DNA of 64,000 nt from Diploptera punctata. Taxonomy: Eukaryota > Arthropoda > Insecta > Blattodea > Blaberidae. Location: NCBI GenBank assembly GCA_030220185.1, contig JASPKZ010004954.1:62001-126000 (forward strand), read 5' to 3'. Positions within the stretch are counted from its first letter, which is position 1. Each line of letters begins with the position of its first letter. Under the pieces are notes generated by a model, which worked only from the letters and a program-made list of their open reading frames with translations, was not told where the DNA came from and did not search any database. This document shows, one piece after another, positions 45,136 through 56,245 of the stretch. Position numbers and translations under genes: made by a program.

Positions 45136-45789
45136 CCGTATATTTATTTATTTAAAAATGTCTGTGCCGTTTTTTAACTAAACGGAAAGATGAGTATCAA
45201 TATAGCTTTAATATATAGCACACCTTGTAGCATTTTCCCTATGAAATGTAGGCATCTTAAAAATAAAACTACTTATTGACGCTGTTCCAGATTTTACGGA
45301 ATCGTGTAAAAAGAATACTTACTCCGGTTGCTAAATCTTGTATGTTCTAAGTTACAAAAGATAATTTCCTTGTACATCAGCAACTCGTCTGCAATGATAC
45401 CATTTATTCGAGGCAAATTGCTTGGTTTGTATCATTAAATTTATAAAATGATTAGGGAGCTGGCTTTCGAGAATCAAATCACAACTTAAGATGACCAGGA
45501 TGTGATTTGGGATCGAATGTCCGAGTATTTTTTTTTTCAATATAGCTTAAGTGTTGCCTGGTATTTATGGTCGGTGCGAGGTATTTGATTTTCTTCCTAC
45601 CTCCCATATCTCAAATGCATTCACCTATTCCCATCTGGGACGAGTACTCTACAGATTTCATACTCCTTATCGAAAGAATGCCTCATAGATCAATTTTCAA
45701 TATTCTATCCAAAGTTTTAGTGAATAAGAAAATACACAAGCTAAAATATTTGGAGAAATAACTGAATATAATTATCCAAAAATATATAG
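44695..45789. other. No supported gene
   Basis: AT-rich; (TA)n at 45113-45135. The short frames at 45352-45540 and 45567-45761 have no recognisable domain. Confidence 0.4.
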
Positions 45790-46128
45790 TCCATCGCTGA
45801 GGTCTCGAGGTAGTATGCTGCCTTGTCACGCAGCGGGCCAGGGTTTGATTCACGGTCGGGACAGGCTCTTGTGTGAGGATTTTTCGGGGTTTTTCCTCAC
45901 CTGTAAGTCAAATGTCAGGAAGCTTAGGGTCCAACCGTCCCCGAAAATCATCCGGCCATCATTATCATTCATATCACTATCATCAACATCCTTCACCGGT
46001 GTTGAAAGCAACGGGAAGTTACCACACCTATAATTTCCTAGTAAAGCTGCAAAGTACAGCATGAAAATGCTATGATTGCAGTGAAAGACTTGCCCTCGGG
46101 CAGAACACTATGGAATTGAATGGATATA
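45790..46128 (+). mobile_element. tRNA-derived SINE with tail A
   Basis: Head GTCTCGAGGTAGTATGCTGC and CACGCAGCGGGCCAGGGTTT, body CTGTAAGTCAAATGTCAGGA, tail AAGTTACCACACCTATAATT. The head shows several substitutions. Confidence 0.9.
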
Positions 46129-46854
46129 TATAACGAATAGCTTAGCAGAAGGGAAATCTTCCTATTAAGGAAAATATCTACTTAAGACGAAGCATAGATA
46201 TAAAGAATATAATAAATTAATCACAGTTTATTACTTATGAAGAGGTCTTACGCAAAGAGAGTGTACTGGGAACCAAAGGTTGGAAAGAAAAATACTCTAT
46301 TTATAAAGCATGCTGAGTTAAGTTTTGATTTTTATAAATCAATATAAAAGTGAAGTAGCAACAAAATTATAGGTTATTTTCAAATATTTTCAGAGTATTT
46401 TGAAAGGATCACTGTTAATATCTGTTTATTTCTAACAATATCAAAAAGTAATTACAATTTGGTCAGCCTTGTCGGCCTTAGATGATAAAGTCAATTGAGA
46501 ATGGATTCTTTCCTCTCAAATGTTATTTCGAGATTATCATAAATGAGAATAAGAGAATAACATACCTTTCATGGTTTAATTTCTTTAATCTCAGAGCGTT
46601 TTTAGATTGTGTGCTGTAATATTGATATTAGGACTACAGATAGGAGAGTACTTTTAAGATAAAACAATCTGAAATATGTTACAGTAAGCCGAGTTAAAGT
46701 TTAATTCAACTGTTTTTAATTTTTAAATGTAACCACTGCATGATGTGTAATTTGGAACGCGCCCTACAGACTATTAGTTAAAACTACTCATACTCTATAA
46801 GTTAGTAATTTTGAAACAAAAATTAATTTCAAGTATTTTATTAAAAATTCATGT
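46129..46854. other. No supported feature
   Basis: No recognisable gene or repeat. Confidence 0.4.
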
Positions 46855-47068
46855 TTTGTGAAATGTTCTACGCAAACAAATTTGGCAAACAAAAATACAT
46901 AAAATATTCACATTAATACGTATTATGTGACCATTCAAATTTAAATCGTATAAATTACACGGTTTTCTCCTACCTAAAGTCCTTAAGAGTAACAAAAATA
47001 TTGGGATTGAGGTTCTCTATTAAGGTATGAATGCAAATTACAATATTGTTTTATTTTCAAACATACAG
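46855..47068. repeat. Inverted repeat arm (pairs with 49620-49826)
   Basis: Shares in reverse AATTTAAATCGTATAAATTA, CACGGTTTTCTCCTACC and GGTATGAATGCAAATTACAA with 49620-49826. Both may be dispersed copies in opposite orientation. Confidence 0.75.
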
Positions 47069-47206
47069 TAATTAGGCCCTATTCCTAAAAGTGGATTAAT
47101 TCATAATGGTAATATGTTCGATAGTAGGCATATACTTTCATAAACCTTATAATATGTCAAATAATATGCACTAATAAAATTGTCTGTTTATTGACATCAA
47201 TAACAC

Positions 47207-47208
<2 letters not shown>

Positions 47209-47261
<53 letters not shown>

Positions 47262-48353
47262 CCGGTATCATGGCAGCTGCCGCCTTCTTCCGGAAACCAA
47301 ACGCCATTCCTCTCTATCCATCCATTGATCTTCCTCCATTCCTCTGATATTCATAGCTGCTTGTACCCCTTCTATCCAAGTTTTCTTCGGTCTTCCTCTC
47401 TTCCTCCTTTCCATTGGGATCCATTCCATCACAATTTTTGGCAATCTTTGCTCTGGCATTCGTTTGACATGACCATACCACTGCAATCTTTTCTTTTCTA
47501 TAATGTCTATGATGTCCGGCTCCTCTTGTACCCCCATTTATTTCTTTATTTCGTATTTTATCCTTTCTAGATTTTCCAGGAATTCTCGTATAAGACTTGA
47601 AAGCATAATAATAGTCCCTTCGATTGGTTGCTGGCCAAAGGAAGGCAAGACCAGTGATGGGGCTGCCATCTTATAGCCTCTGGTCAGGCTTTTCTGGAGA
47701 AGAAAAGAAAATAAAGGAAAGAAGAAATGGAAGAAAGGAAAGGCTCCCTAGCCCTCGGATGCCCTAATAGCGTCGGGGTCGAAAAAAAAACAAGAGTTAA
47801 CCAAGAGAGGTTAGATAGTAAAGTTAAAAGAGTGCAAAACACAAGTAAGTGGAAGGATCGTAACAGGCCTTGGCCTAATACTTGGAAGGAAGAAGAAGAG
47901 AAGAAGATTTTCCAGCTGATCTTCTTAAAACATCCATTTCTGTACTTAAAATTATTTTCATTTCCCTGGTAGGAATTTGCCAGACTCCAGCACCATATGT
48001 TAAAATGCTCTGAATTATGGTTTGACATATTTGTAATTTTCTATTTTTTGTAATATTTTTGCTCCACCAAACAGAGTTTAAAGCATTTATTGCTTGTTTT
48101 GTTTGTGTGATTCTATTTTTAATTTCCACTGTGTTATCGCCTGAATGGTCTAATTTTGTTCCTAAATAAGTGCATTCTATGCTAGGTTTTAGATCTTATC
48201 CATTGTTGAAATTAATATTTTCCATTTCTTCTCCTATACACAGATATTTAGTTTTCTCAATGTTTATATAAAGTCCCCATTTTTCATATTCTTCTTTTAG
48301 TTTTTTAGCCATATATTCTATGTCATCGTGGTCCTGTGCTATTAATACCTGGT
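47209..48353 (-). pseudogene. LINE family L4, 5'-truncated, with nested insertion
   Basis: Minus-strand order: DQVLIAQDHDDIEYMAKKLK and YINIEKTKYLCIGEEMENIN (just after the catalytic YADD, where truncation falls), AINALNSVWWSKNITKNRKL, TEMDVLRRSAG, a 325-bp insertion (47580-47904), then EKKRLQWYGHVKRMPEQRLP, ERRKRGRPKKTWIEGVQAAM and EEWRLVSGRRRQLP. It ends in an (AAT)n tail (plus strand 47210-47261). The missing palm and the insertion make it inactive. Confidence 0.85.
47580..47904 (+). mobile_element. 325-bp SINE-like insertion in the L4 LINE
   Basis: Flanked by 11-bp repeats AGATTTTCCAG (47569-47579 and 47905-47915). It contains GGCAAGACCAGTGATGGGGC, CTCGGATGCCCTAATAGCGT and a purine-rich end GGAAGAAGAAGAGAAG. 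No A/B box is obvious. Retroposition is inferred from the duplication and tail. Confidence 0.75.
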
Positions 48354-48354
48354 C

Positions 48355-48415
<61 letters not shown>

Positions 48416-48417
48416 TG

Positions 48418-48463
<46 letters not shown>

Positions 48464-48530
48464 TAATAATAATAATAATAATGATAATAATAATAATAAT
48501 AATGATAATAATAATAATAATAATAATCAT
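48354..48530. repeat. (AAT)n tail of an L4 LINE
   Basis: Long AAT array with occasional GAT units; separates two L4 copies. Confidence 0.95.
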
Positions 48531-48727
48531 GATCACCCGGTATTATGGCAGGTGCCGCTGTCTTCCGGAAACCAAACGCCATTCTTCTCTGTCCATCCAT
48601 CGATCTTCCTCCAATCCTGTCATATTCATAGCCGCTTGTACCCCTTCTATTCAAGTTTTTTTGGTCTTCCTCTCTTCCTCACTTCAATTGGGATCCATTC
48701 CGCAACAATTTTGGGCAATATTTGCTC

Positions 48728-48728
<1 letters not shown>
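48531..48728 (-). pseudogene. LINE family L4, short 3' copy
   Basis: The minus strand gives RKRGRPKK, a SGYEYDRIGGRSMDGQRRMA segment and FGFRKTAAPA, degenerate versions of the L4 end. 5' truncated at about 66 codons from the end, inside an AAT array on both sides. Confidence 0.8.
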
Positions 48729-48797
<69 letters not shown>

Positions 48798-48810
48798 TGT
48801 AATAATAATA
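48729..48810. repeat. (AAT)n array upstream of the short L4 copy
   Basis: AAT units interrupted once by TTGT. Confidence 0.95.
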
Positions 48811-48822
48811 CTTTCTCCATTG

Positions 48823-49272
48823 TAGTTTAACTTCTCACCTTCTAAGTACATCTACATTGCCCTATGTCATCCGGGACATAGAGTGGCACGATCTGCGGGA
48901 GAAGGATTTTTTTTTAACTTTGGATCATACACGTATATATATATTTTTTAGCACACAAGGGCATGGAAAGTCTCTCGAATGAATGACAGTTACTTACAAG
49001 GCCTCCTTCGAGACAACACAAACATTAAAGACGAAACTTAGAATTCGCTCATACGAGTACATTCATACATTCATACAAAATATGGCGAATATGATAATGA
49101 TGGCCAGAAGATGTTCGGGAACCATTTAGACCTTAAAGTTTCCTGAAATTTGTCTTATAGGCGAGGAAAACGCCCGAAAATACATCGTACACTATATTTG
49201 TCCCAACCGGCGCGGCGATCGAACCCGGATCCTTTGCGAACAAGGCAACGTCGCTATCCCGAGACCACAGCG
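48823..49272 (-). mobile_element. tRNA-derived SINE with tail B
   Basis: Best copy of tail B: TTCGAGACAACACAAACATT, AGATGTTCGGGAACCATTTA, then head CGGCGATCGAACCCGGATCC and ATCCCGAGACCACAGCG in plus orientation. It abuts another SINE fragment. Confidence 0.8.
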
Positions 49273-49460
49273 TAAGGAATTTGGGTACTGGTTCAAGGTT
49301 TGTGGAAACCAGCTATAACAGCTGAGGGACTAGCCATGCTGTCCACATGTCTTCCCTAAATTGGGTAGATTATCCTCCACAACTGTAAATTGCATGTGGA
49401 TGTGAGGCCGGCAGAAGATGGTAGGCAAAGGCCTTCTAGGCCTGTCACACCAAGGATATT
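49272..49460 (+). mobile_element. Leu/Ser-tRNA-type SINE, 5'-truncated
   Basis: Matches the 3' half of 54237: AAACCAGCTATAACAGCTGA, TGTGGATGTGAGGCCGGCAG, GGCCTTCTAGGCCTGTCACA. Confidence 0.8.
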
Positions 49461-49619
49461 TTGTTACTTATAGATTACGATTTTAGAGATTGAATGGAGC
49501 AATGGAGTTATTTTCATCAAACTGTACTTTCTTTCTGTCTTTTATATAAAGAATGAAAAGAACATAATCCGTTGACAGTCAACCTAAGAAAAACGCACAT
49601 TTGTGTGCGTTTTACAGAT

Positions 49620-49826
49620 AAATACTGTATGTTTGAAAATAAAACAATATTGTAATTTGCATTCATACCTAGAGATCCCAATATTTGTCTTACTCTTAAG
49701 GACTTCAGGTAGGAGAAAACCGTGTAATTTATACGATTTAAATTTGAATGGTCATATAATACGTATTAATGTGAATATTTTATGTATTTTTTTTTGCCAA
49801 ATTTGTTCGCGTAGAACATTTCACCT
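49620..49826. repeat. Inverted repeat arm (pairs with 46855-47068)
   Basis: See 46855. Ends near AGAACATTTCACC, just before the LINE-related frame. Confidence 0.75.
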
Positions 49827-49949
49827 ACTCCTGTGTCATGTTATACGATTCTCAGCGGCAAGGTGGCCCTGCGTCAGCGTTTTACGTCTCCGGAGTGGTC
49901 CCCTGCAGTCGTACGCTACAGTCATCTTCGCCTTTCTCTTTATTTCCCA

Positions 49950-50995
49950 GAGTGTTACAATGAACAGAAAAGGCAGCGTGTTTCGGGAGATTGGGTAATC
50001 GGTGTAGAAAGGGGATTGAAGGGCATAGGGATGGGTTGGGTATGGGAGAGGAGTACGCGGAATAATAGAAATGTTTGGAGGACAGTTAAGAAGAGACTAA
50101 TCGATATAGACAGACAGTATATAGAAGCAGAGTGTAGTCAGAAAATATCGCTCACCCTGCAGACGGAACTGAAACTTTCGTGGGAAAGGGAGAAATATAT
50201 TGACTCTTTGGATGGGGATGATAAAAGTGCTATTGCATGGTTTCATTTGGGGGGATGGATGGCCCATAATTTAACAAATGATGAAGGCATTAAACTATGC
50301 CCACTATGCGATGAACATGAAAACTGGCAGCATATTATAGCATTCTGTAGAGAGACAGAACAACTTAGATTACAGGTCTGCCGGAGAGATTTCTCAGGTC
50401 GGATCGAGGGAGAGTGGCGTGTTGGGATCTTTTAGGACGGATCGAGAGTGAATCAAAAACATGCAAATTTTTGGGTACAGTAAGAAAATTGAGATATAAC
50501 AAAATTGTAGATTAAGGATATATGTATTAACAATAAGAAGAATCTCAATATGGTCTTTGTTTTCGATCTTTAATCATGTTATATAATAAGTAGGCCTGAT
50601 AAGTTGAATAGTCTGATAGTGCACTTAATGTCTGCAGGGACGGGGGGAGGGGGGTATGAGCGTGCGGTGTGTATATGTGTGGGGGTGTGTGGGTGTATGT
50701 GTGTGTGTGTTTTTTTTCTAATTTGTTTTCTAGCATTTTTTTTAATATTAATGTACGGAATGTGGATGAATGTAGATATGTATTATTTTGATTTAGTGCA
50801 GACATAGATTTTACTTATATGTAGCCTGTTATTGTTTTTTGATACAGGTGTATTTGTAGGTATTTGTTTATATTATTAATTTTATTTTTTATTCATGGAA
50901 AAATAATGCACGTACGGCCAAGCAGGCCCGTGCGCAATGTAAATGCATATGTATTTTCTTTATTCTGAAAAAAGGCAATAAATTCCATTATACTT
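49950..50995 (+). pseudogene. LINE related to family L2, C-terminal fragment
   Basis: The frame 49833-50435 contains GLKGIGMGWVWERSTRNNRN, LSWEREKYIDSLDGDDKSAI, AWFHLGGW and a CPLC...H...C knuckle (LCPLCDEHENWQHIIAFC), collinear with residues 331-442 of the protein at 27913-29406. Identity is moderate, so it is a sister family. The frame before about 49975 is probably non-LINE flank in phase. It stops at 50433-50435. A 3' UTR with GCCCGTGCGCAATGTAAATG and AATAAATTCC follows to about 50995. Confidence 0.75.
50668..50720. repeat. GT-rich simple repeat
   Basis: Irregular GTGTGT/GGGTGT run in the LINE 3' region. Confidence 0.85.
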
Positions 50996-51023
50996 AATAC
51001 TTATTTCCCTGCCTTCAAGGTTA

Positions 51024-51515
51024 TAATATTATAATAATATTATGAAAAGAAAAAAATAATATCTGAACCAGGAATCGAACCGTGGACTTCTCGTTCTCCG
51101 TACGAGTGTGCAGCCCACTAGTGTTCTAGACATGGTACAAACATTAACAATTCTTTCCACATGTACAAATCTATAATTCCCGTTTCATCCGCTGCCAGGT
51201 AGGTGTCACTACCAACGCCAACGGCCGGCTTCAGTTACTAGTATCTATGTTTGAGAATTTTACACCATTTTTATAAGCAGTAATCGATGTTATTTAACAT
51301 TTTCCAATACTGTTATTTTAACACAGTTCCAATAGTGGATCATATTATAATATTGTAATGATATTATGAAAAGAAAAATTAATGTCTGAAACGAGAGGTC
51401 CACGGTTCGATTCCTGGTTCAGGCATTAATTTTTCTTTTCACAATATCATTATAATATTATATGATCCATCATTGGAACTGTGTTAAAATAACGGTATTG
51501 GAAAATGTTAAATAA
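51024..51515. mobile_element. Composite palindromic insertion with two tRNA-like cores
   Basis: Flanked by exact 12-bp repeats CCTTCAAGGTTA (51012-51023 and 51516-51527). The right half (51289-51516) is a palindrome of about 100-bp arms around a 27-bp loop holding a B-box-like GGTTCGATTCCTGG. The left half carries the same core inverted (CCAGGAATCGAACCGTGG, 51066-51083) beside GAAAAGAAAAAAATAAT. Confidence 0.8.
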
Positions 51516-51724
51516 CCTTCAAGGTTAGTAAACAATTTGAATACTGAAACTTTAATAGCCGACTCTAGAGGTCTCTGTTCACCGGGACCGACAAGCGAGG
51601 CACCTAGTTATTTTGCCTAATAGTTCCGTAGAGATCATCATATACCGCTCTCGTGTACATCTAACAGATATTTCGCAGAAAGTTTTAATTGCTGCCGTGC
51701 AACATACTCATCTATCTGTCTTCA

Positions 51725-51930
51725 AGTTTTTACAGCTGCTGCCGTCTTCCCGTGCTAAACCTCCAAAGATTACGATCTTGGGCATCTTCAATGCTTAGCC
51801 CCCTTGCTTGCATTACTATCTTCACATTTTCCTTCCATGTTAAATTTGGTCTCCCTATTTTCTTCTTTCTGGTCGGTTGCCATTGATATAGTTGCTTCGG
51901 CAAAATACTCATAAAATATTAATTTTTATT
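51725..51930 (-). pseudogene. LINE reverse transcriptase C-terminus
   Basis: Minus-strand frame: LPKQLYQWQPTRKKKIGRPN, LTWKENVKIVMQARGLSIED and AQDRNLWRFSTGRRQQL, the closing segment of an endonuclease/reverse-transcriptase LINE (GRKKxGRPxxTW...ARxLxxEDAQDRxxWR). It continues to about 51725. The rest is absent. Confidence 0.75.
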
Positions 51931-52707
51931 GAAGATTCTGACTTTGTCTACAATAAATTTATGTTAATATCTATATATTTATTGCAGAAAAAGTATTTAA
52001 ATTTTATAATAGAGTTGTGAACAAACTGTAACTTTATTAAGAGGTGGAGTTGTTATCGGAAGTGGATATGAGTTTACACCGGAAGTTGGCACATTGTAAC
52101 CACATAGGGTCACGCAAACTCAACAAATGTCACAAAAACCACTTTGCCATCGCATTCGTACGCCCTTGATAACACTGACTGTTACACCTACTCTAAAAAC
52201 TTTATGGTGTTTTTAATGTGACTAATGCTGTACAATGTTATACACGGATTCTGTAATTACAGCGCGCGAGTTACGTGCCGGAACGAAAACTAAATGCACT
52301 TTTTGGTGACATGTGCCTCATCCAAAGGGTTACATCATTTGAATATGCTAGCTTCCTGTTGTGAACATAAATTTAAAGTGTATAGAAATTAGCTTATATT
52401 CTTATTTTATAAACGATTTATTTAAATCAGTACCTATAAACTCAGCGTTCAAACATTATTAAACACTAATAAAATAAATTTCAAATAATAAGAAACTTTA
52501 TTTTATATATCTCAACTCTTACTGGGATAAACTTGCATTTCTGTGTATCGATAGGCCTAATAGCCTACTAGTTTTAACATTGGTAAAAATATTACACTGA
52601 CGCTAATATATTGTAGGCCTACATATTTCTCATGTATTATTTGGTGATTCTTATGCCATTATTATTATTACCATTATTATTATCATTATAATTAAATAAA
52701 ATTATTA
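51931..52707. other. No supported feature
   Basis: Has TAGGCCTA palindromes (52553, 52616) and a short ATT-rich tract at 52655-52700. No gene. Confidence 0.4.
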
Positions 52708-53448
52708 TCATAAGTAATGCCACGAGTGATTTCCAAATTATCGATAAATTCACGACTCACGAAGTGAGGAGTGGTGAATTTATCTAGAGAATTTGGAAAT
52801 CAAGAGTGGCATTTGTTAGGACTATTTAACGAATAAAATTAAGCTGTTTACTTACAAATCATTATTTAACTATAGTTATTTTAAAATATTTATATATTTA
52901 ATGTAAACGGCGATGTTTGAAAACAAATGAAAAACGATAGGTGCGCTTCATCTGCTTCCTTTGTTTATCACTGCAACCTGATCATATTATTTATTGCCAA
53001 AGGAACGCTATATTGTAAGAATGCTCTCTAGTGGAGAAAAAATGAAACACATCAAACTGTATATTAATACATTTCTGATGTCGTATGATGTAAATATGAC
53101 AATTATATTTTTCTGGATTATTACCTGGGGGAAAAAAATACATTTAAGAAAGTGCAAACAGTGGTTTCTTTTTTTGGTGGTATAATCAATTGCTACAAAT
53201 GTTGTTATATATGTGTTGACATTAATGCATTATATATAAATATGGTAGCCGTATTTCTCACAGGCTCAGTCACTGCAAAATAATGGCCAGACCTGTTCAG
53301 AATATTAAAAAAAGAGGAGCTTTCTTTAATATGGTAATTATATCACTGATAAATATTTCGTGAAACACGACTCTGATTGGTTGTAAAACAGAAATCATTG
53401 AAACGTGATTGGTCATTGACTCCCATTTGGGGCATGAGTTAAATAGTC
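52708..53448. mobile_element. Element P, copy H (most complete)
   Basis: From TCATAAGTAATGCCACGAG to GGGCATGAGTTAAATAGTC. The cap 52716-52813 is a 98-bp near-palindrome (AATGCCAC.AGTGATTTCC ... GGAAATCA.GAGTGGCATT). The internal inverted terminus GGACTATTTAACG follows at about 52818. Flanked by AT-rich microsatellite DNA. Confidence 0.95.
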
Positions 53449-53535
53449 ATTATAATTATTATCATTATAATTATTATCATTATACTTATTACCATTATCA
53501 CTATAATCATTATCACTATAATCATTATCACTATA

Positions 53536-53567
<32 letters not shown>

Positions 53568-53582
53568 CATCATTGTTATTAT
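53449..53582. repeat. ATTATC/ATTATT degenerate microsatellite
   Basis: Irregular tetra- and trinucleotide units; long poly-Asn/Ile frames here are artefacts. Confidence 0.9.
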
Positions 53583-53627
53583 TAAATCCGAAATACAATC
53601 ATCAGACAACTGAAAGTCCAAAACCCA

Positions 53628-53935
53628 ATATTATATTTTGTGAGATACAGACAACTAGAATTGTTTGGTCAAATACATAGGATGCCAGAGAAAAAAAATT
53701 ACCTAGACAAGCTTTTGGAATGGATCCCACCTGGGAAAGGAAAGAGAGGTAGACCTATATTTAAATGGATGGATGATGTAAGAAGAGGTATGATGGAGCT
53801 AGGTCTGGAATAATTGGAATGGGACGTTAGAGAAGAATGGAGGAAGAAGGAAGCAACTTAAAAAGCTTTGGGCACAGGAAGATGTTTTATTTCATTGTAA
53901 ACCTGTTTATAAATAAATAATAATAATTATTATTA
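53628..53935 (+). pseudogene. LINE family L6, C-terminus and 3' end
   Basis: VRYRQLELFGQIHRMPEKKN, then LEWIPPGKGKRGRPIFKWMD and DVRRGMMELGLE, ending EEWRKKEAT. The 3' UTR is AAAAAGCTTTGGGCACAGGA with GTAAACCTGTTTATAAATAA and an ATT-rich tail. It has one in-frame stop after GLE (53811-53813) and is 5'-truncated. Confidence 0.8.
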
Positions 53936-53974
53936 TTTGTATTATTATGTATTATTATTATTATTATCATCATT

Positions 53975-54140
53975 ATTATTGAAAGGAGGAAGAGAGGAAG
54001 ACCGATAAAAATTTGGATAGAAGGAGTACAAGCGGCTATGAATATCAGAGGATTGGAAGAAGATCAATGGATGGACAGAGAGGAATGGCGTCTGGTTTCC
54101 TGAAGACGGCGGCAGCTTCCATGATACCGGATGATGAAGA
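53975..54140 (+). pseudogene. LINE family L4, short 3' copy
   Basis: KGGREGRPIKIWIEGVQAAM-like start, then NIRGLEEDQWMDREEWRLVS and the DNA end CGGCAGCTTCCATGATACCG, followed by an (ATT)n tail at 54138-54162. The upstream junction lies in an ATT-rich tract, as for the copies at 47-48.8 kb. Confidence 0.85.
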
Positions 54141-54236
54141 TTATTATTATTATTATTATTATGTTCAGTGAATAAAGAGAAAGTATATGTAATATATCTT
54201 ACATTTTTAAAATGTTTTATATACCTAATTTATGAT

Positions 54237-54560
54237 AGTCCCGCGCCGTAGCCGAGCGGTTAAGGCATGGTGCAGAGTTTTGGGACTTCGGCTGGTTCAT
54301 GTCCCCAAAGTGGAAGAAAATTACTTATGGAATTTCGGTCAGTATGGGACCGAAGACCAACCAGCATCGTGAATAAATCTGCTAACTACAATAAGTAGCG
54401 GCTCCATGTTGAGATATCCAGCTATAACGGCTGGCGGACTCGACATGTTGACCATATGTCATCCCTATACTGGTTAGATGATTATTCCTCAGTGTAAAAT
54501 TAAATGAGTGTGAATCCAGTACCCGGCTGATAGGCCAAGGGCCTTCTAGGCCTGTCGTAC
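54237..54560 (+). mobile_element. Leu/Ser-tRNA-type SINE
   Basis: Head GTCCCGCGCCGTAGCCGAGC identical to 44332 over its first 28 bp; B box mutated (GGCTGGTTCATGTCC). Ends GGGCCTTCTAGGCCTGTCGT. Confidence 0.9.
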
Positions 54561-54654
54561 TATGGATATATTTTTTATAATTTATTGTAATTTGTGCTAT
54601 TGCATAACAAATCCAAATTTAGTAGCCTATATTTTTACTAGTTCAGCAATAGAC

Positions 54655-54712
54655 ATTATTATTGTTATTAATATTATTATCATCATTATCATCATTATTA
54701 TCATCATTATTG

Positions 54713-54760
<48 letters not shown>

Positions 54761-54780
54761 GTATCATCATCAACATCATC
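54655..54780. repeat. ATT/ATC degenerate microsatellite
   Basis: ATTATT, ATC and GTT units; no coding value. Confidence 0.9.
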
Positions 54781-54899
54781 ACCCTCAAAATAAACAGTCT
54801 AATCAAGGGGAAAATATACAAAAATAAAAATGTCAAGAAAACATAGTATTATAGAGAGGGCACTGAGGAGAAATGCATTCTAAAGAGCTGTATATTACA

Positions 54900-56209
54900 G
54901 GCATTCTAATGTAATGAAAACACAAATTTCAAAAAAATTATTCGACTTCAATTTAACGAGGATAATCTTCCGTTTTTTAAAATAGGGAAAATTTATATTT
55001 TGGGCTTATTAAATAATTAAAAGACAACCGCTATGGTCTAGGAGTATTATTGTCGCCTCAGACGCAGCGGGCCAGAGTTCGATCCCCGATAGAGACAAAT
55101 TACCTGGGTGATATTTGTTTGGTGTTTTTCTTCACTTATAAATGTCAGAAAATGTCAAATCTCATGTAGTCCTCGAACACGATTTGGCCAGCATAATATA
55201 TTTAATTCTGAAAAAAAAATAGTTTTAAATACATAATAGAAACACGAAAACTAATATAATAGTACGTCCTATGATCCTAAGACGCGATATACATTGTATG
55301 TTAAAGCGATTATGAGCAAGATGAAATAAAAATCATCAAAACTCCGTGTTAATATAATTCACGAAAATATGGGCAAGTCCACAGACTAGAATAGACGAAG
55401 GAAATTATTCAATAATATAGATTTTAAAACAAGAACAGGTTTACACGCTTCCAAACTAATAGTCTATTGACTTTAGTTAACATAACTAGGAAAAGAGAAA
55501 ACTTGAACCGAGATTTGGGCCCAAAATCTGCAGCTATATACGCTTTATCTAACCTTATAGCGAGAGTGACGGGCGATGTGGCACACCTTAGAGCCAAAAT
55601 CAAATTGATAGTCTATGTAATATTAGTATTAAATCCACCTTCATGTAAAATGTAACCTCATAATCCGTTTAATTAAAATTACATTGCAATCCATCACCAC
55701 TTAAACATAAATTGCACCGGTTCTCTATCATGGAACACTAGTTGAAACAACCCCAAATATTCTCTTTTTTAATATCTCAGTCCACCATAAGTAAACATAT
55801 AACAGCAAAGCCCTATTATAATGCTTTCACACAGTTGATGCAACTCCATTAAATATCGTTAACAAAATTGTATTTTCTAAGAATTCAAACGCTTTGAATG
55901 TTTACAACCCCTGTTTATATAAGTGTATTCAGTTGTAGTTTGTATATCCTTTATTAATAGGCCTATTTTTCTGCGTCTATTGTTTTCCTCTTCCTTTAAT
56001 ACGAAAATTGAATTCTAAGACTTACTTTGTGAGTGGTATTGACCGAGCTTATGTTGCACAAAATGGAGTCACAATTTATATGGCCTTGTATTAATCAATG
56101 CTTTGTATTACGTTTAGACGTCACAATGTCTCACAACACATTGTATCTTAGAAATAAAAGGCTTCTATCTATTCAATCTTTTATGATTCAAATTCAAAGC
56201 GTAAAAGGA
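54900..56209. other. No supported gene; one SINE relic
   Basis: Apart from the SINE at 55022, the stretch holds only unsupported frames of 62 and 75 codons (55467, 56033). Confidence 0.4.
55022..55195 (+). mobile_element. tRNA-derived SINE, decayed
   Basis: Head CGCTATGGTCTAGGAGTATT, GACGCAGCGGGCCAGAGTTC and GATCCCCGATAGAGAC; body TACCTGGGTGATATTTG. The tail is not recognisable. Confidence 0.75.
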
Positions 56210-56245
56210 AATAAAATATTGTACTTACTTACTTACTCACTGGCA

